This document shows, piece by piece, positions 18,177 to 29,033 of a stretch of DNA of 64,000 nucleotides; position 1 is the stretch's first letter; the number at the start of each line of letters is the position of its first letter. The stretch covers positions 1-64,000 of the forward strand of contig CAWIVY010000010.1 of assembly GCA_963839615.1 (NCBI GenBank). Direction: 5' to 3'. The notes beneath the pieces are model-generated. The model had not been told where the DNA came from and searched no databases. It saw nothing but the letters and a program-made list of their open reading frames with translations. The DNA comes from DASQMT01 sp963839615 (GTDB taxonomy: Bacteria; Actinomycetota; Thermoleophilia; Solirubrobacterales; Solirubrobacteraceae). The position numbers were made by a program, and so were the translations under genes.

Positions 18177-21100
18177 TCAGAACCAGCTGAGCGCGAGTGC
18201 GGTGGCCGAGCTGGCGCGACCCTTCGGGGCGCGTTCCAGCAGGCGCAGGTTCGCGCGCGCGGCCCTCGAGCGCTTGCCAGCCGAGTCGGTGGCCACCAGC
18301 GTGACCCGGTACCGGCCCGGCGCGAGCTTGCGGGTGCGGGACAGCTTGCCCCTGAACGACAGGGTGTTGGCGCCGGGCTTGCCGTTGATCGTCATCGTCG
18401 GGCGCAGCCCCACGTAGCGGGTGCAGTTCGGGCGCGTGCCCTTGCGCGGCCTGACGCAGCGGCCCGCGGCGCGGCGGCCGGGCAGCCGCTGCTCGAACGA
18501 CACGCGCACCTTCGCCGCCTCGGTCAGGCGGAAGCTGATCGTCGTCAGCCCGCCCTGGCGGAACGTCGCGGGCGTCAGGCGGAGCCTGCTGAAGGACGGT
18601 GCCGCGTTGGTGCCGCCGGGGCCGTTCCCGCCGGGGCCGTTCCCACCGGGGTTGTTGCCGCCCGGGTTGTTCGGCGTGTTCTGCGGCGGCTTCTTGGGGG
18701 GCAGCGCATCCACGGGCGCCCCGTCCTGGTTGTTCACGTTGACCGACACCCCAGCTGAGGTGCGCTCGTTGCCGAGCGCGTCGCGCGCCACGGCGGTGAG
18801 CGAGTGGCTGCCGTTGGGGACGTTGATGCTCCCCCACGCGATCGAGAAGGGCGCGGACGTGTCGGGCCCACCGATGTTGGCCCCGTCCACCCTGAACTGC
18901 ACCTGGCTCACACCGCTGGGGTCGCTGGCGGCGGCCGTGACGGGAGCCACGCCGGTCACGTTCGCGCCGGCAGCCGGGTTCGTGATGACGACCGCGGGCC
19001 CGTCTGTGTCGGTGTTCTCGACGGTGACGGTCACCGAGGCCGTGGCGGTCTTGCCCGATGCGTCGCGCGCCGTGGCGCTCAGGGTGTACGTGCCGTCGGG
19101 GACGGTCGTCGTGTTCCAGCTCGCTTCGTAGGGCGACGAGGTGTCGTCGGCCAGGAGCGTGGCGGCGCGCCTGAGCTGGACCCCCACAACACCGCGGTCA
19201 TCCGAGGCGGAGGCCTTCACGTCGATCGTGCCCGCCACCTTGCCGGGGCCCGGCGCCGTCAGGCTGACGGTCGGCGGGGCGAGGTCGGCTGGCGGCGGCG
19301 TGCCGCAGCCGCCCAGGGTCCCGCCTTGCTGGAGCTTCACGAACTTGGCCACCGAGGGCACGCCCTGGTCGTTGAGCAGGAACAGCATGTAGTAGCCGGG
19401 TGGCGCGGCGTTGGGGCCGGTCGGCGCGGTCACGCTGACGCACCGGTGCCCTGGACCACGTTGAGCTCCAGCATGCGCTGGTTCATGTCTACGCCGTGCG
19501 TAACGGCTCCGGGCGCGGCCAGCGCGGCGCCGGTGATGTTCGCGTTCGGCGTGTCGACGCTGAAGGTCCCGTTGAACCCGATCGTCGCCGGGGCGCTCGT
19601 GATCGTCGGGCGCGGGCCGCGGAACAGGTACGGCGGCTTGTAGATCTCCGCAGTGTCCTCCATGGGGTCGTTGTCCGTGCTGGCGTTGACCTTGCCCGGA
19701 TCCCCGTTGAAGTCGTCGCCGGCGGACATCACGCGCCCGTCGGGCAGCAGCAGGGCGGTCGAGTGGTAGGCGCGTGCCTCGGTCTGCGCCGGCCCGAGTC
19801 GCCATTGCCCGGTCTGCGGGTCCCAGAGCTCGATGTGGCGCTGCTCGGGCTCGGCGTAGTGGAGCGCCGATTCGAAGGTATCGAGGCTGCCCCGCCCGCC
19901 TCCCACCTCGACCATCGACCCGTCCGGGAGCAGGACAGTGTTGGCATGGCCGCGGCCGTAGAGGTTGTCCTTGCCGTTCTGGGGCTGCCAGGCGCCGGGG
20001 TTGTTCTCGTCGAAGAGCTCCGTAGTCGTCGTGGACGGCTCACCGCTCCACTCGGTCCCGCCGAGAGCGAGCAGCTTGGTCGGCCCGCCGGGGCCCGACG
20101 GCAGCGGAACGGTCGGTGCCCCAGGTGCGGTGGCGGGTCAGGTTCGGGATGTCGACCCAGGTGAACGGGTTGGCGTCGAGGTTGTCGAAGTACCAGCTCG
20201 TCTCCCTGTCGGGCCCGGCCAGGATCGTGTGCCCGGACGCCATCACGACCATGCGCGGGTAGAGCTGTCCGATCGGCTTCTTCACCGGATCGTCCCCGAT
20301 CACGCCGATCTTCTTGAGCGTGCCCAGCCCGCTGAGCGCGGTGGACGGGGTGAACAGCTCGACGTCGGGGTTGGTGTTCGAGTGCGGCACCAGCACGCCC
20401 GACTCGTCCAGCCCGCTGACGATCGGGATCCGCCCGTCGGGCTGGCGCACGCCGGTGGGGTACCAGCGGCCGTGCGCCATCTTCGGCTGCTCGGTCCAGG
20501 TCTCCGACCACGGGTTGAAGGTGAACACCCGGTCGAGGCCCTTCCACGTCTGGGAGGGCGGGAACTCGTAATCCAGGTTGCCGCCGAACACGACCAGCTC
20601 GCCGTTCGCGGCGAAGGTCTGGCCGGCGCACCAGATGTTGGCCTTGCCGGGTGGGTTCTTGATCACCGGCGGCACGTTCGGCTGAGCCGGATCCCACAGG
20701 TACGCCTCGGCGTTGTTCGGGCGGTTCGGATAGGTCGGGTACGAGAAGAACATCACCTTGCCGGTCGGCAGCAGGGCAGCATGGATCGCCACGATCGGGA
20801 ACGGCGTCTTGGCGGTCTCCCATTGGCCGATGTCGTCGGGATCGCCCTCCACCGCCAGCGCCGCCTCGGCGGCCGCGGCCGCCTCGTCTCGGCGGAGTAG
20901 CTGCTCTTGATCTCGCCGCCGCCGGACTTCTCGGCGGTCCGCATCGCGGCGTGCTCGGCCGCGTGCTCGGCCCCCAGCGTCGCTGTCTCGAACGCGCGCA
21001 GCTCGCGCTCGTTGAGGCCGGGGACGCCCAGGTCGCCGGCGTGCGGATGGACTGGGGCCGTGGCCGGCTCTCTCCTCCGCCCGGCGGTCGCGGGACCAGC

Positions 21101-21209
21101 TCCGCCGAGCAGCGTCACGAGCGTCACGCTTGTGACGCAGACAGAACGCGGCGGCCAGCGCAGCCAGCACGATGCGCGACGAGGGACTTGGGGCAGAGGG
21201 GCGGCTCAT
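18177..21209 (-). CDS. Secreted copper-radical oxidase (galactose/glyoxal oxidase-like) with Ig-like repeats
   Basis: The protein is about 1,000 residues. After a signal sequence (RIVLAALAAAFC) come kelch blades with the expected copper-radical residues: Cys in NIWCAGQTFAANGELVVFGG, Tyr in MAHGRWYPTGVRQPDGRI, Tyr-His in ARAYHSTALLLPDGRVMSAG and a late His in VTHGVDMNQRM. A DUF1929 domain, three Ig-like/BACON-type domains (for example VVGVQLRRAATLLADDTSSP) and a GPGGN-rich linker at about 18600-18680 follow. A basic cell-surface tail ends the protein. Four or five frame breaks lie near 19440, 20110, 20890 and 21130. Substrates of the family are alcohols or aldehydes; the product is H2O2. Confidence 0.82.
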
Positions 21210-21284
21210 GCGGAGGGTTTCTCCAACGTACGGCCGATTTGCCCATTGCGCCACCTACAACGGACCGGCCGGTCTAGTAGTCCT

Positions 21285-21351
21285 AAACGATCACTCGTTT
21301 GGGTCCCTTGACAGGGCTGTCCTGGGCCTAATAGGTTCCCTAACGATCGTT
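21285..21351 (+). promoter_or_regulatory. Promoter with two palindromic operators in front of kdd
   Basis: A perfect inverted repeat AAACGA-TCAC-TCGTTT lies at 21285-21300. TTGACA at 21308-21313 is followed 17 nt later by ATAGGT (or TAATAG at 21329) as a promoter. A 10-bp palindrome AACGATCGTT at 21342-21351 ends 1 nt before the kdd ATG. Both palindromes share AACGATC and bracket the promoter, as expected for repression by the TetR regulator encoded in the operon. Confidence 0.6.
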
Positions 21352-21352
21352 C

Positions 21353-22425
21353 ATGAACGTTAGCTCCGCGAGCGAACTGGGAGAGCGACTCGGCGCCGAC
21401 CGGGTGCTCGAGCCGCGCGGCGCGCTGCCGCAGCCGGCCGAGCGCCTCGACGCCTCCGGCCCGGTGCGCGCCGCACGAGATCGAGGTCGCGGTCGAGCGG
21501 CTCTGCCTCGACTCGACCTCGTTCCGCAACATCCGCGAGCGCGCCGGCGGCGACCCCGCGCGCGATGGCCGCGCGCGATCCTCGAGATCGTCGCCGCGCG
21601 CGGCAAGATGCACAACCCCGAGACCGACTCCGGCGGCGTCGCGCTCGGCACCGTCACCGCCGTCGGCGAGCGCTTCGGCGACGCCGCCCGCGCTCGGGCG
21701 ACGCGGATCGTCACGCTCGCCTCGCTGACGCTGACGCCGCTGCGGCTCGACGAGGTCGACCGCGTCGACCCGGACTCGGCGCAGGTCGAGCGTCCGCGGC
21801 ACCGCCTACGTGCCCGAGCGCGCGCCCTGGGGGCCGCTGCCCGACGACCTCCCGCTCGACGACCGCGCTCGAGGTCTACGACGTCTACGCCGCCGCCTCG
21901 CACACCCGCGACCTCGCGCCGCGCCGAGGGCGGCGCCGTCTGCGTGCTCGGCGCCGGCCACGCCGGCAAGCTCGCCCTGGCCGCCGCCCGCGACGCGATG
22001 CCGGGCGCGGCACGCGTCGGTCGCCGATCGACGTCGACCGCGAGCCGCGCGTCGACCGCGTCGTCGAGCTCGGCCTCTGCGACGTCGGCGTCGCCGCCGA
22101 CCTGCGCGATCCGCTGGCCGCGCTCGCCGCGCGTGCGCGCCGCCGGCGCGCCGGCCGGCCGACCTGACCGTCGTCGTCGTCAACGCCACGCGGCTGCGAG
22201 CCCGCCGCGATCCTGCTGACCGCCGACGAGCGGCACGGTCCTCTTCTACTCGATGGCGACGAGCTTCCAGACCGCGGCGCTGACCGCGGACGGGATGAGC
22301 AGCGACGTGCGGATGCTCGTCGGCAACGGCTACGCGCCCGACCGCGGCGCCTACGCGCTCGACCTCGTGCGCCGCACGCCGGCGCTGCGCGAGGCGCTCG
22401 GCGCGCCGGAGGAGAGGCGGCATGA
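21353..22425 (+). CDS. kdd: L-erythro-3,5-diaminohexanoate dehydrogenase (Kdd)
   Basis: The enzyme oxidatively deaminates 3,5-diaminohexanoate to 3-keto-5-aminohexanoate in lysine fermentation. Family text in order: GADRVLEPRGALPQPAERLD, LCLDSTSFRNIRERAGGDPA, LEIVAARGKMHNPETDSGGV, ALGTVTAVGERFGD, RIVTLASLTLTPLRLDEVDR, AVCVLGAGHAGKLALAAARD (NAD(P)-binding), VLFYSMATSFQTAALTADGM and SSDVRMLVGNGYAPDRG. About 350 residues with roughly a dozen frame breaks, most fixed by removing one G or C. The stop overlaps the next ATG (ATGA at 22422). It is the first gene of the operon, behind the dual operator. Confidence 0.85.
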
Positions 22426-22827
22426 GCTCGCGCCACCGGGTGCAGATGCGCTGGGGCGACATCGACGGCGCTCGGCCACGTCAACCACGCGCGTCGTGCT
22501 CACCTACCTCGAGGAGGGCCGCGACGCGTTCCTCGCGCGAGCGCGGGATCAGCCGCGACGAGTACGTCGTCGGCCGCTGCGAGGTCATGCTGGCGGCGCG
22601 AGATCCGACCCGGCCATCGCGCGGTCACCGTCGAGTGCGGGGTCACGCGAGCTCGGCACGCTCGAGCATGACCACGCGCGAGCGCATCCTCGACGCCGAG
22701 GGCGAGGTCGCTCGTCGAGGCCGAGTTCGGGCTCGTGCTCTGGGACGCGGAGCAGCGCGGCTCGCGCCCGATCACCGACGAGCGAGCGCGCCTCGCTGGC
22801 GCGGCTCCGGAGGAGGCACCGAGATGA
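22422..22827 (+). CDS. Hot-dog-fold thioesterase-like protein
   Basis: The 4HBT signature is clear: MSSRHRVQMRWGDID, then GHVNHARV and LTYLEEGRDAFL, followed by RCEVMLAA, AEGEV and AEFGLVLWDAEQRG. Length is about 130 residues. In lysine-fermentation clusters the hot-dog protein is 3-aminobutyryl-CoA ammonia lyase (Kal). This one has a standard thioesterase W-G-D-x-D-x-x-G-H-V-N core, so it may be a thioesterase or a Kal-like lyase. ATGA overlaps join it to both neighbours. About six frame breaks. Confidence 0.75.
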
Positions 22828-23668
22828 GCGCCTGGAACTCGCGACCCCGTCGTCATCACCTGCGCGATCACCGGCGCCGACGTCTTCCGCGACACCAACC
22901 CGAACATCCCGTACACGACCGAGGAGATCGCCGACTCGGCGATCGGCGCGGCCGAGGCGGGCGCGACGATCGCCCACCTGCACGTGCGCGAGGACGACGG
23001 CACGCCGAGCGGCCGGCCCGAGCTGTTCGTCGACGTGATCGACCGGATCCGCGCCGGCTGCCCGACCTGCTGACGATGGTCTCGACCGGCGGCGCCAACG
23101 ACATGACGATCGAGCGAGCGCACGACCGGCCTCGAGGCGAAGCCGGACATCTCCGGGCGTCGAGTCGGGCTCGATGAACTTCGGCGACGAGACCTTCATC
23201 ACGCCGCCGCCCGCCGGCCGCGGGATCGTCGAGCGGGCGCACCGAGCGCGGGCATCGCGCTCGAGGTCGAGGTGCTTCGACGTCGGCCACGTCGTCAGCG
23301 CCGTCCGCTGGCTCGAGCAGGGCATCCTCGCGCCGCCGATGCGCGTCAACCTCGTCTTCGGCGTCCCGGGCGGCATCGACGCCTCGCCCGGAGGCGCTGG
23401 ACGCGATGCTGCGCCCGCTGCCGCCGGAGACGTTCTGGACCGTCACCTGCATCGGCCGCCACCACCACCGGATGCTCGGCGCTGGCGCTGCTGCAGGGGC
23501 GCGCCCGGCATCCGCACCGGCCTCGAGGACGTCGCCTACATCAGCCAAGGGCGTGCTCGCGCCGTCCAACGCCGCGCTCGTCGAGATGGCCGTCGGGCTC
23601 GCCGCGCACCCTCGGCCGCGAGGTCGCGACGCCAGGAGCAGGCGCCGGAGCTGCTGGAGCTTGGCTGA
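22824..23668 (+). CDS. kce: 3-keto-5-aminohexanoate cleavage enzyme / BKACE family
   Basis: BKACE (DUF849) proteins condense a beta-keto acid with acetyl-CoA. Seen here: VVITCAITGADVF, TEEIADSAIGAAEAGATIAH with HLHVRE (zinc His-x-His), LLTMVSTGGANDMTIE, LEAKPDISG then GSMNFGDETFI, LEVEVFDVGHV, PMRVNLVFGVPGGIDASP, GAPGIRTGLED (third zinc ligand Glu) and GVLAPSNAALVEMAVGLA. About 281 residues, normal for the family. With kdd adjacent, 3-keto-5-aminohexanoate is the best-guess substrate. About ten frame breaks, for example an extra C at 23115 and 23275. Confidence 0.85.
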
Positions 23669-23698
23669 CGACGGTCGCCGCACCCGGCCGCCAGCGCC

Positions 23699-24346
23699 GT
23701 GCCGCCGACCGCGGGCCCGACACGCGCGACGCCGATCGAGGCCGCCGCCGTCGAGCTGTTCGCCCGGCTCGGCTACCACGCGACCTCGATGCGGGCGATC
23801 GCCGCCGCGGCGCGGGATCCAGCCGGCCGCGATCTACCACTGGTACCCGAGCAAGGAGGCGATCCTGGTCGGCCTCCAGGACGACTTCATGGAGCGGCTC
23901 GACCGAGCGCGTCGAGGCCGCGATCGCGCGCCAGGACCGCGCCCGCGCTGCAGCTCGCCGCCGCCGTCCGCGAGCACGTCGTCTTCCACGGCCTGCACCC
24001 GCAGGAGGCGTTCGTCACCGACAGCGAGATCCGCGCGCTCGACCGACGGGCCGCGCGCGCGCGCTGATCGCCCAGCGCGACGCCTACCAGGAGCTGCTTC
24101 GGCGCGCTGATCCGCGACGGCGTCCGCGACGGCTCGCTGCGCAGCTCCGACCCGCGCGTCGCCACCTACGCGATCCTGCTCCAGTGCACGGGCGTCGCCT
24201 CTGGTTCGACCCCGCCGGGCCGCTCGGCGCTCGAGCAGGTCGCCGAGATCCACGTCGAGCTCGTGCTCGGCTCGCTGCGGCGCGCGCGAGCTGATCGCCG
24301 AGGCGATCGAGAGCGTCGCGAGGCGGCCGGGGAGGCGACGACGTGA
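23699..24346 (+). CDS. TetR-family transcriptional regulator
   Basis: The N-terminal HTH reads IEAAAVELFARLGYHATSMR, AIAAAA and, after a frame break, GIQPAAIYHWYPSKEAIL. The ligand domain includes EHVVFHGLHPQEAFVTDSEI, YQELLRALIRDGVRDGSL-like text and VELVLGSLRARELIAEAIES. The GTG start at 23699 gives an unbroken N-terminus. It lies inside the operon (31 bp after kce; stop overlaps the next start, GTGA at 24343). It probably autorepresses through the palindromes at 21285-21351. Confidence 0.82.
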
Positions 24347-25332
24347 GCGATCGAGCGCGTCAAGCCGCCCGGCGCTGCCCGAGACAGCGCGACGATCGCC
24401 GTCGTCGCGCCCGGCGAGCCCGCCGCAGATGCGCTCGGAGATCGAGCAGGCGACCGCCTACTTCGAGGCGCCGCGGGCACGACGGTCGTCTTCGGCCCCA
24501 ACCACCGCAAGGTCCACGGCTACCTCGCCGGGACCGACGCGGAGCGCGCCGCCGACCTGCAGTGGGCGCTGACGCGAGCCCGGCATCGACATGGTCCACG
24601 CGCTCTGCGGCGGCTACGGCACGCGCCCGCCTGCACGACCTGATCGACTGGGACGCGGTCGGCGACCCGCGGATCGTCTGCGGCTTCAGCGACATCACCG
24701 CGCTGCACCTGGCGCTCGCCGCGCACGCCGGCTGGGTCACCTTCTACGGCCCGAACTTCCTCCGCTTCACGCGCCGCAAGGACGAGCTGACGCAAGGAGA
24801 CCGAGGAGTGGTTCCACCGCGCGTTCCGGCCCGAGCCGCTCGGCCGCGTCTTCGAGGACCCCGAGGACCCGTACGTGCTGACGGTCGGCGAGCGGCGTCG
24901 CCGAGGCGCCGCTGGTCGGCGGCTGCCTGACGCTGCTCGTGCGCGAGCATCGGCACCCCGTTCGAGTTCGACGACCGACGGGCTGCGTCCTGATGGTCGA
25001 GGACCTCAACACCGAGACCGTACCTGGTCGACACCGCGCTCAACCACCTGATCCGCGCCGGCAAGCTCGACGGCGTCGCCGGCTTCGTGTTCGGCACCAA
25101 CGTCAACCTCAGCTACCAGACGATCCCCGAGGGCCCGGAGTCGACGCTCTCGATCGAGGAGATGCTCGACGAGCTGATCGCGCCGCTCGGGATCCCGGCG
25201 ATCGCGAACGTGCCCGTCGGCCACGGCAAGCACATGGCGACGATGCCGCTCGGCGCCACGCGTGCGCGCTGGACGGCGACGGCGAAGACGCTCGAGATCG
25301 CTCGAGGCGGCCGTGGAGTCGAACGACGATGA
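24343..25332 (+). CDS. S66 peptidase (LD-carboxypeptidase/MccF-like)
   Basis: This S66 serine peptidase of about 320 residues shows ATIAVVAPGEPA, TTVVFGPNHRKVHGYLAG, MVHALCGGYGT, IVCGFSDITALHLALAAHAG (nucleophile Ser), FYGPNFLRFTRRKDEL, VLMVEDLNTET (Glu) and IANVPVGHGKHMATMPLG (His). Family members trim L,D-peptide bonds in murein peptides or inactivate peptide antibiotics such as microcin C. There is no signal peptide, so it acts in the cytoplasm, downstream of the peptide importer encoded next. Start GTG and stop both overlap neighbours (GTGA, ATGA). Confidence 0.82.
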
Positions 25333-27197
25333 GGAGAAGCGCGATGAGGCTGCGGACGATCGTTGGACTGCTGGCCGTGGCCATGGCGGTGGCGCTCGCG
25401 GTCGTGGCCCCGCCGGCCGGCGCCCAGGACGACGGCGGCGAGCAGACGTCCTGCGCATCGGCTGGGCGCAGGACCCGCGGACGCTGAACCCGTTCGTCGG
25501 CCTCGACGAGGAGGACTACCGGTCTGGGCGATCAACTGGGACCTGCTCGTCAACTTCAGCCCCGAGGACCTCACGCCGGCGCCGGGCATCGCCAAGAGCT
25601 GGGACGGTCTCCGACGGACGAGCAAGACCGTCACCTACCACGCTCGACCCGGAGCGCGAAGTGGTCGGACGGCAAGCCGATCACCTCGGCCGACGTCAAG
25701 TGGTCGCTCGAGATGCTCGGCGGCAACGGCGCGACTGTTCACCGGCTACACGACGAACGTCAAGTCGATCGAGACGCCCGACGACCGACACGGTCGTGGT
25801 CCACGACCAAGCAGCCCGGACGCGCGCTTCGTCGGCGGCCTGTTCGTCTACATCCTGCCCGAAGCACATCTGGGGCAAGGTGCCGCTCAAGGAGCTGACC
25901 GGCTCGTACCAGCCCGAGCTGCCGATCGTCGGCAGCGGGCCGTACATCGTCACCGAGTTCGAGCGCGGGCGGATCATCCGCATGGAGCGCAACCCGAGCT
26001 TCCGCGGCGAGCCGGCCCGCCTTCGACGAGATCCAGTGCATCAAGTACGGCAACCAGGACGCCGTCGAGCGCGCGCTGACGCTGGGCGAGATCGACCTGA
26101 TCGCGAGGTCGCAGGCCGCCGGCTTCGCGCGGCTCGGCAAGCAGCAGAACATCGAGACGGTCGCGAGCCCGTCGCCGCGCTACACGCAGCTCGCCTTCAA
26201 CCTCTGCCCGAAGGAGCACTGCCCGGAGGCGAAGTTCAACCCGGCCGTCCAGGACCCGACGGTGCGCCAGGCGATCGCGTACGCGATCGACCGCGAGCGC
26301 ATGCAACGAGATCGCCACGCCGCGGCACCTCGTTCGTCGGCCAACGGGATCCTGCCCTCGCTTCTACAAGACGTTCTACGAGAAGCCGGCCGAGCAGACT
26401 ACCCGTTCGACCCGGACAAGGCGAACCAGATCCTCGACGACGCGGGCTGGGTCGGCGACGGCGACGGGCGTGCGCGCACGAAGGACGGCGAGGAGCTCGA
26501 CGTTCAACCTCTACGTGCGCTCGGAGTCGCCGTTCAACATCCAGGTGGCGAAGCTCGTCGCCGAGATGGGCGAGGAGATCGGCGTCGAGTTCAACGTCCA
26601 GGTGGTCAGCGCCGACAAGCTCACCGAGCTGACCACGCGCCAGGTCGACGGCAAGCCGGCGCCCGAGTTCGACACCTTCATCTGGGGCTGGGGCGGCGAC
26701 CCGTACGACCCGAGCTTCCTGCTCAGCATCCTCACCACCGGCGAGATCGGCGAGCTCGTCGGACTCCTTCTACTCCAACCCCGAGTACGACCGGCTCTAT
26801 CGAGGAGCAGGCGAGCGAGTTCGACGCCGACGAAGCGCAAGGCAGGTGATCGCAGCAGATGGTCGCGCTCGCCCAGCGCGACCTGCCCTACCTCGTCCTC
26901 ACCGAGGACCCGAAGCTCGAGGCCTACCGCACCGACCGGATCGCGAAGATCGAGCCGCGTCTGCCCGGCCGAGACCGGCGACCTGTTCTGCGAGCAGGCC
27001 TCCTACGAGCCGCTGCTCGGCGCTCGCGCCCGGTCGAGCGGCGGCGGCGGCGGCGGCGGCGGCGCGACCGGGCTCGACCGGTCTCGGCCGCGTCGTCGGT
27101 CGGGCTCGGCGGCTCGGCGGCTGCTGGTCGCACGCCGCCGCGCGCGCGGCGGCGGGCGCGAGCCGCTGGAGCTGCGAGACGTGAGGCGCCGGCGTGA
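25329..27197 (+). CDS. Peptide ABC transporter substrate-binding protein (DppA/OppA family)
   Basis: A signal peptide (RTIVGLLAVAMAVALAVVAP) precedes an SBP family 5 protein: IGWAQDPRTLNPFVGLDEED, WSDGKPITSADVKWSLEM, LPIVGSGPYIVTEFERGRII, DPTVRQAIAYAIDRERM, YPFDPDKANQILDDAGW, EFDTFIWGWGGDPYDPSFLL and RDLPYLVLTEDPKLEAYRTD. The C-terminus is unusual. A poly-Gly linker near 27038-27062 is followed by a hydrophobic stretch and basic residues, so the binding protein is probably anchored in the membrane by its tail. The first ATG (25329) overlaps the S66 stop. About 615 residues, many frame breaks. Confidence 0.82.
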
Positions 27198-28172
27198 GCT
27201 GGCGCTGGCTGGCGGGCAAGGTCGCTCGCGGCGCTGGTGACGCTGGTCTTCGTCCTCGTCTTCAACTTCTTCCTGTTCCGGGTCATGGGCGACCCGACGT
27301 CGCAGCTCGCGCGCGCTGCCGCGGGTCGACGCCGGAGGAGATCGCGAAGCTGCGCGCCGACTTCGGCCTCGACAAGCCGATGCCGGCGCAGTTCGTCGAC
27401 TACGCGGGCGACACGCTGACGCTCGACCTCGGCATCAGCCAGCGCTCGCGCGAGCCGGTCATGGACCGAGATCAAGGACGGCGCTGCCGTGGACGCTGCT
27501 GCTGGTCGGCGTCGGCACGCTGCTGGCGACGCTGATCGGCGCCTGGATGGGGGTGAGCGCCGCGGCCAAGCGCGGCAAGCGGACCGACGACGGGCTGCTC
27601 GGCTTCAGCCTGTTCACCTACGCCGCGCCCGAGTACTGGATCGGGATCATCCTGATCCTCGTGTTCGCGGTCGTGGATACCGATCTTCCCGGCCGGCCAG
27701 CAGATGACGCCCGGGGTGCGAGTTCTCGAGCTGGTTCGACGGAGGCGCAGGACGTCGCCGAGCACCTGGTGCTGCCCGCGACCGCGATGACGCTGATGCT
27801 GCTCGGCCAGTACTTCCTGATCATGCGCTCGTCGATGGTCGACGTGATGACCGAGGACTTCATCACCGTCAAGCGCGCGACCGGCCTGCCGCGGGACCGG
27901 GTCGTCAGCCGCCACGCCGTGCCGAACGCGCTGCTGCCGCTGGTCACGCTCTCGGCGATCCAGTTCGGCGCCGGTCGTCGGCGGCGCGATCACGATCGAG
28001 ACGATCTTCTCCTGGCCGGGGCTCGGCGAGCTCAGCTACCAGGCGATCCAGGACAAGGACTTCCCGGTGCTGCAGGGCACGTTCCTGTTCTTCAGCGTCG
28101 GCGGTGATCCTCGCCAACCTGATCGCCGACTGCCTCTACTTCGTGCTCGACCCGCGGGTGCAGGCGCGATGA
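27194..28172 (+). CDS. Dipeptide ABC transporter permease DppB-like
   Basis: This first inner-membrane permease starts MSWRWLAGK and has TLVFVLVFNFFLFRVMGDPT, EEIAKLRADFGLDKPMPAQF, LDLGISQRSREPVMD, YAAPEYWIGIILILVFAV, LPATAMTLMLLGQYFLIMRS and the EAA-loop region FITVKRATGLPRDRVVSRHA, then PNALLPLVTLSAIQFGA and SWPGLGELSYQAIQDKDFPV. About 325 residues. It overlaps neighbours by 4 bp on both sides (GTGA 27194, ATGA 28169). Confidence 0.82.
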
Positions 28173-29033
28173 CCGACGAGCGCAGCGTGCGTCGACCTGC
28201 TGCTCGGCACCTGGCGCGGGCGCGATCGGCCTGGCGCGTGCTCGGCGCTGTTCGTGTTCCTCGCGATCTTCGGCGAGCCTGATCGCGCCCGTACGACCCG
28301 AACGCCTCGAGCCTCGACGTGCTCGCCGGCGCCGAGCTGCGAGCCACTCGCTCGGGACGACCGAGAACGGCGCCGACGTCCTCTCGCAGCTGCTGGTCGG
28401 CGCGCGCGTGTCGATCGTCGTCGGCTTCGCGGCCGGCGGCGATCTCGGCCGTGCTCGGGTCGGTCGGTCGGGCTCGCCGGCGGCTACTTCGGCGGCTGGA
28501 CGGACCGCATGCTCGACGCGCTCGAGAACTGGTTCCTGGTGATCCCGACGCTGCCGCTGATGATCGTGCTGGCGCGCCTGCTCGACCCGTCGCTGATCGT
28601 CCTGATCGCGGTGATCGGGCTGACCTCGTGGGCGGGCACCGGGCGCATCGTGCGCGCGCAGGTGCTGACGCTGCGCGAGCGCGCGTTCGTGGAGCGCGCG
28701 CGGGCGCTGGGCGCCAGCGACGGCTACATCATCCGCACGCACATCCTGCCCAACACGCTGCCGCTGATCTTCGCCAACACGGTGCTGATCGTGGCCGTGG
28801 CGATCCTGTCCGAGGCGGCGCTCGTCGTTCCTCGGGCTCGGCGACCCGACGCGGATCTCGTGGGGCACGATGCTCGAGAACGCCTTCGAGTCGGGTGCGC
28901 CGAGCGCCGGGGCCTGGTGGTACGTCGATCCCGCCCGGGCTGTGCATCACGCTGCTGGTGCTGGCGGTGTCGATGCTCGGCTACCTGTTCGAGGAGCACG
29001 TCAACCCGCGCCTGCAGGGAGGCGACGGCATGA
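28169..29033 (+). CDS. Dipeptide ABC transporter permease DppC-like
   Basis: The second permease shows the conserved entry LIAPYDPN after one base is dropped near 28288-28290. Then come SQLLVGARVSIVVGFAA, GLAGGYFGGWTDRMLDALEN, VIPTLPLMIVLARLLDPSLI, LTSWAGTGRIVRAQVLTLRE, the EAA-loop region RAFVERARALGASDGYIIRT, HILPNTLPLIFANTVLIVAV and a C-terminal GYLFEEHVNPRLQGGDGM-like end. About 285 residues. Joined to dppD by an ATGA overlap. Confidence 0.82.

Noticed and set aside
18600..18680. Short CCGGGGCCGTT-like tandem units considered as a CRISPR or DNA repeat array
   Set aside because: They encode an in-frame GPGGN linker of the secreted oxidase; there are no spacers.
22422..22827. Firm call of the hot-dog gene as 3-aminobutyryl-CoA ammonia lyase (kal)
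   Set aside because: The visible core is equally that of a general acyl-CoA thioesterase, so only a family-level call is made.
27038..27062. Run of GGC units considered as a separate microsatellite
   Set aside because: It is in frame as a poly-Gly linker of the substrate-binding protein.
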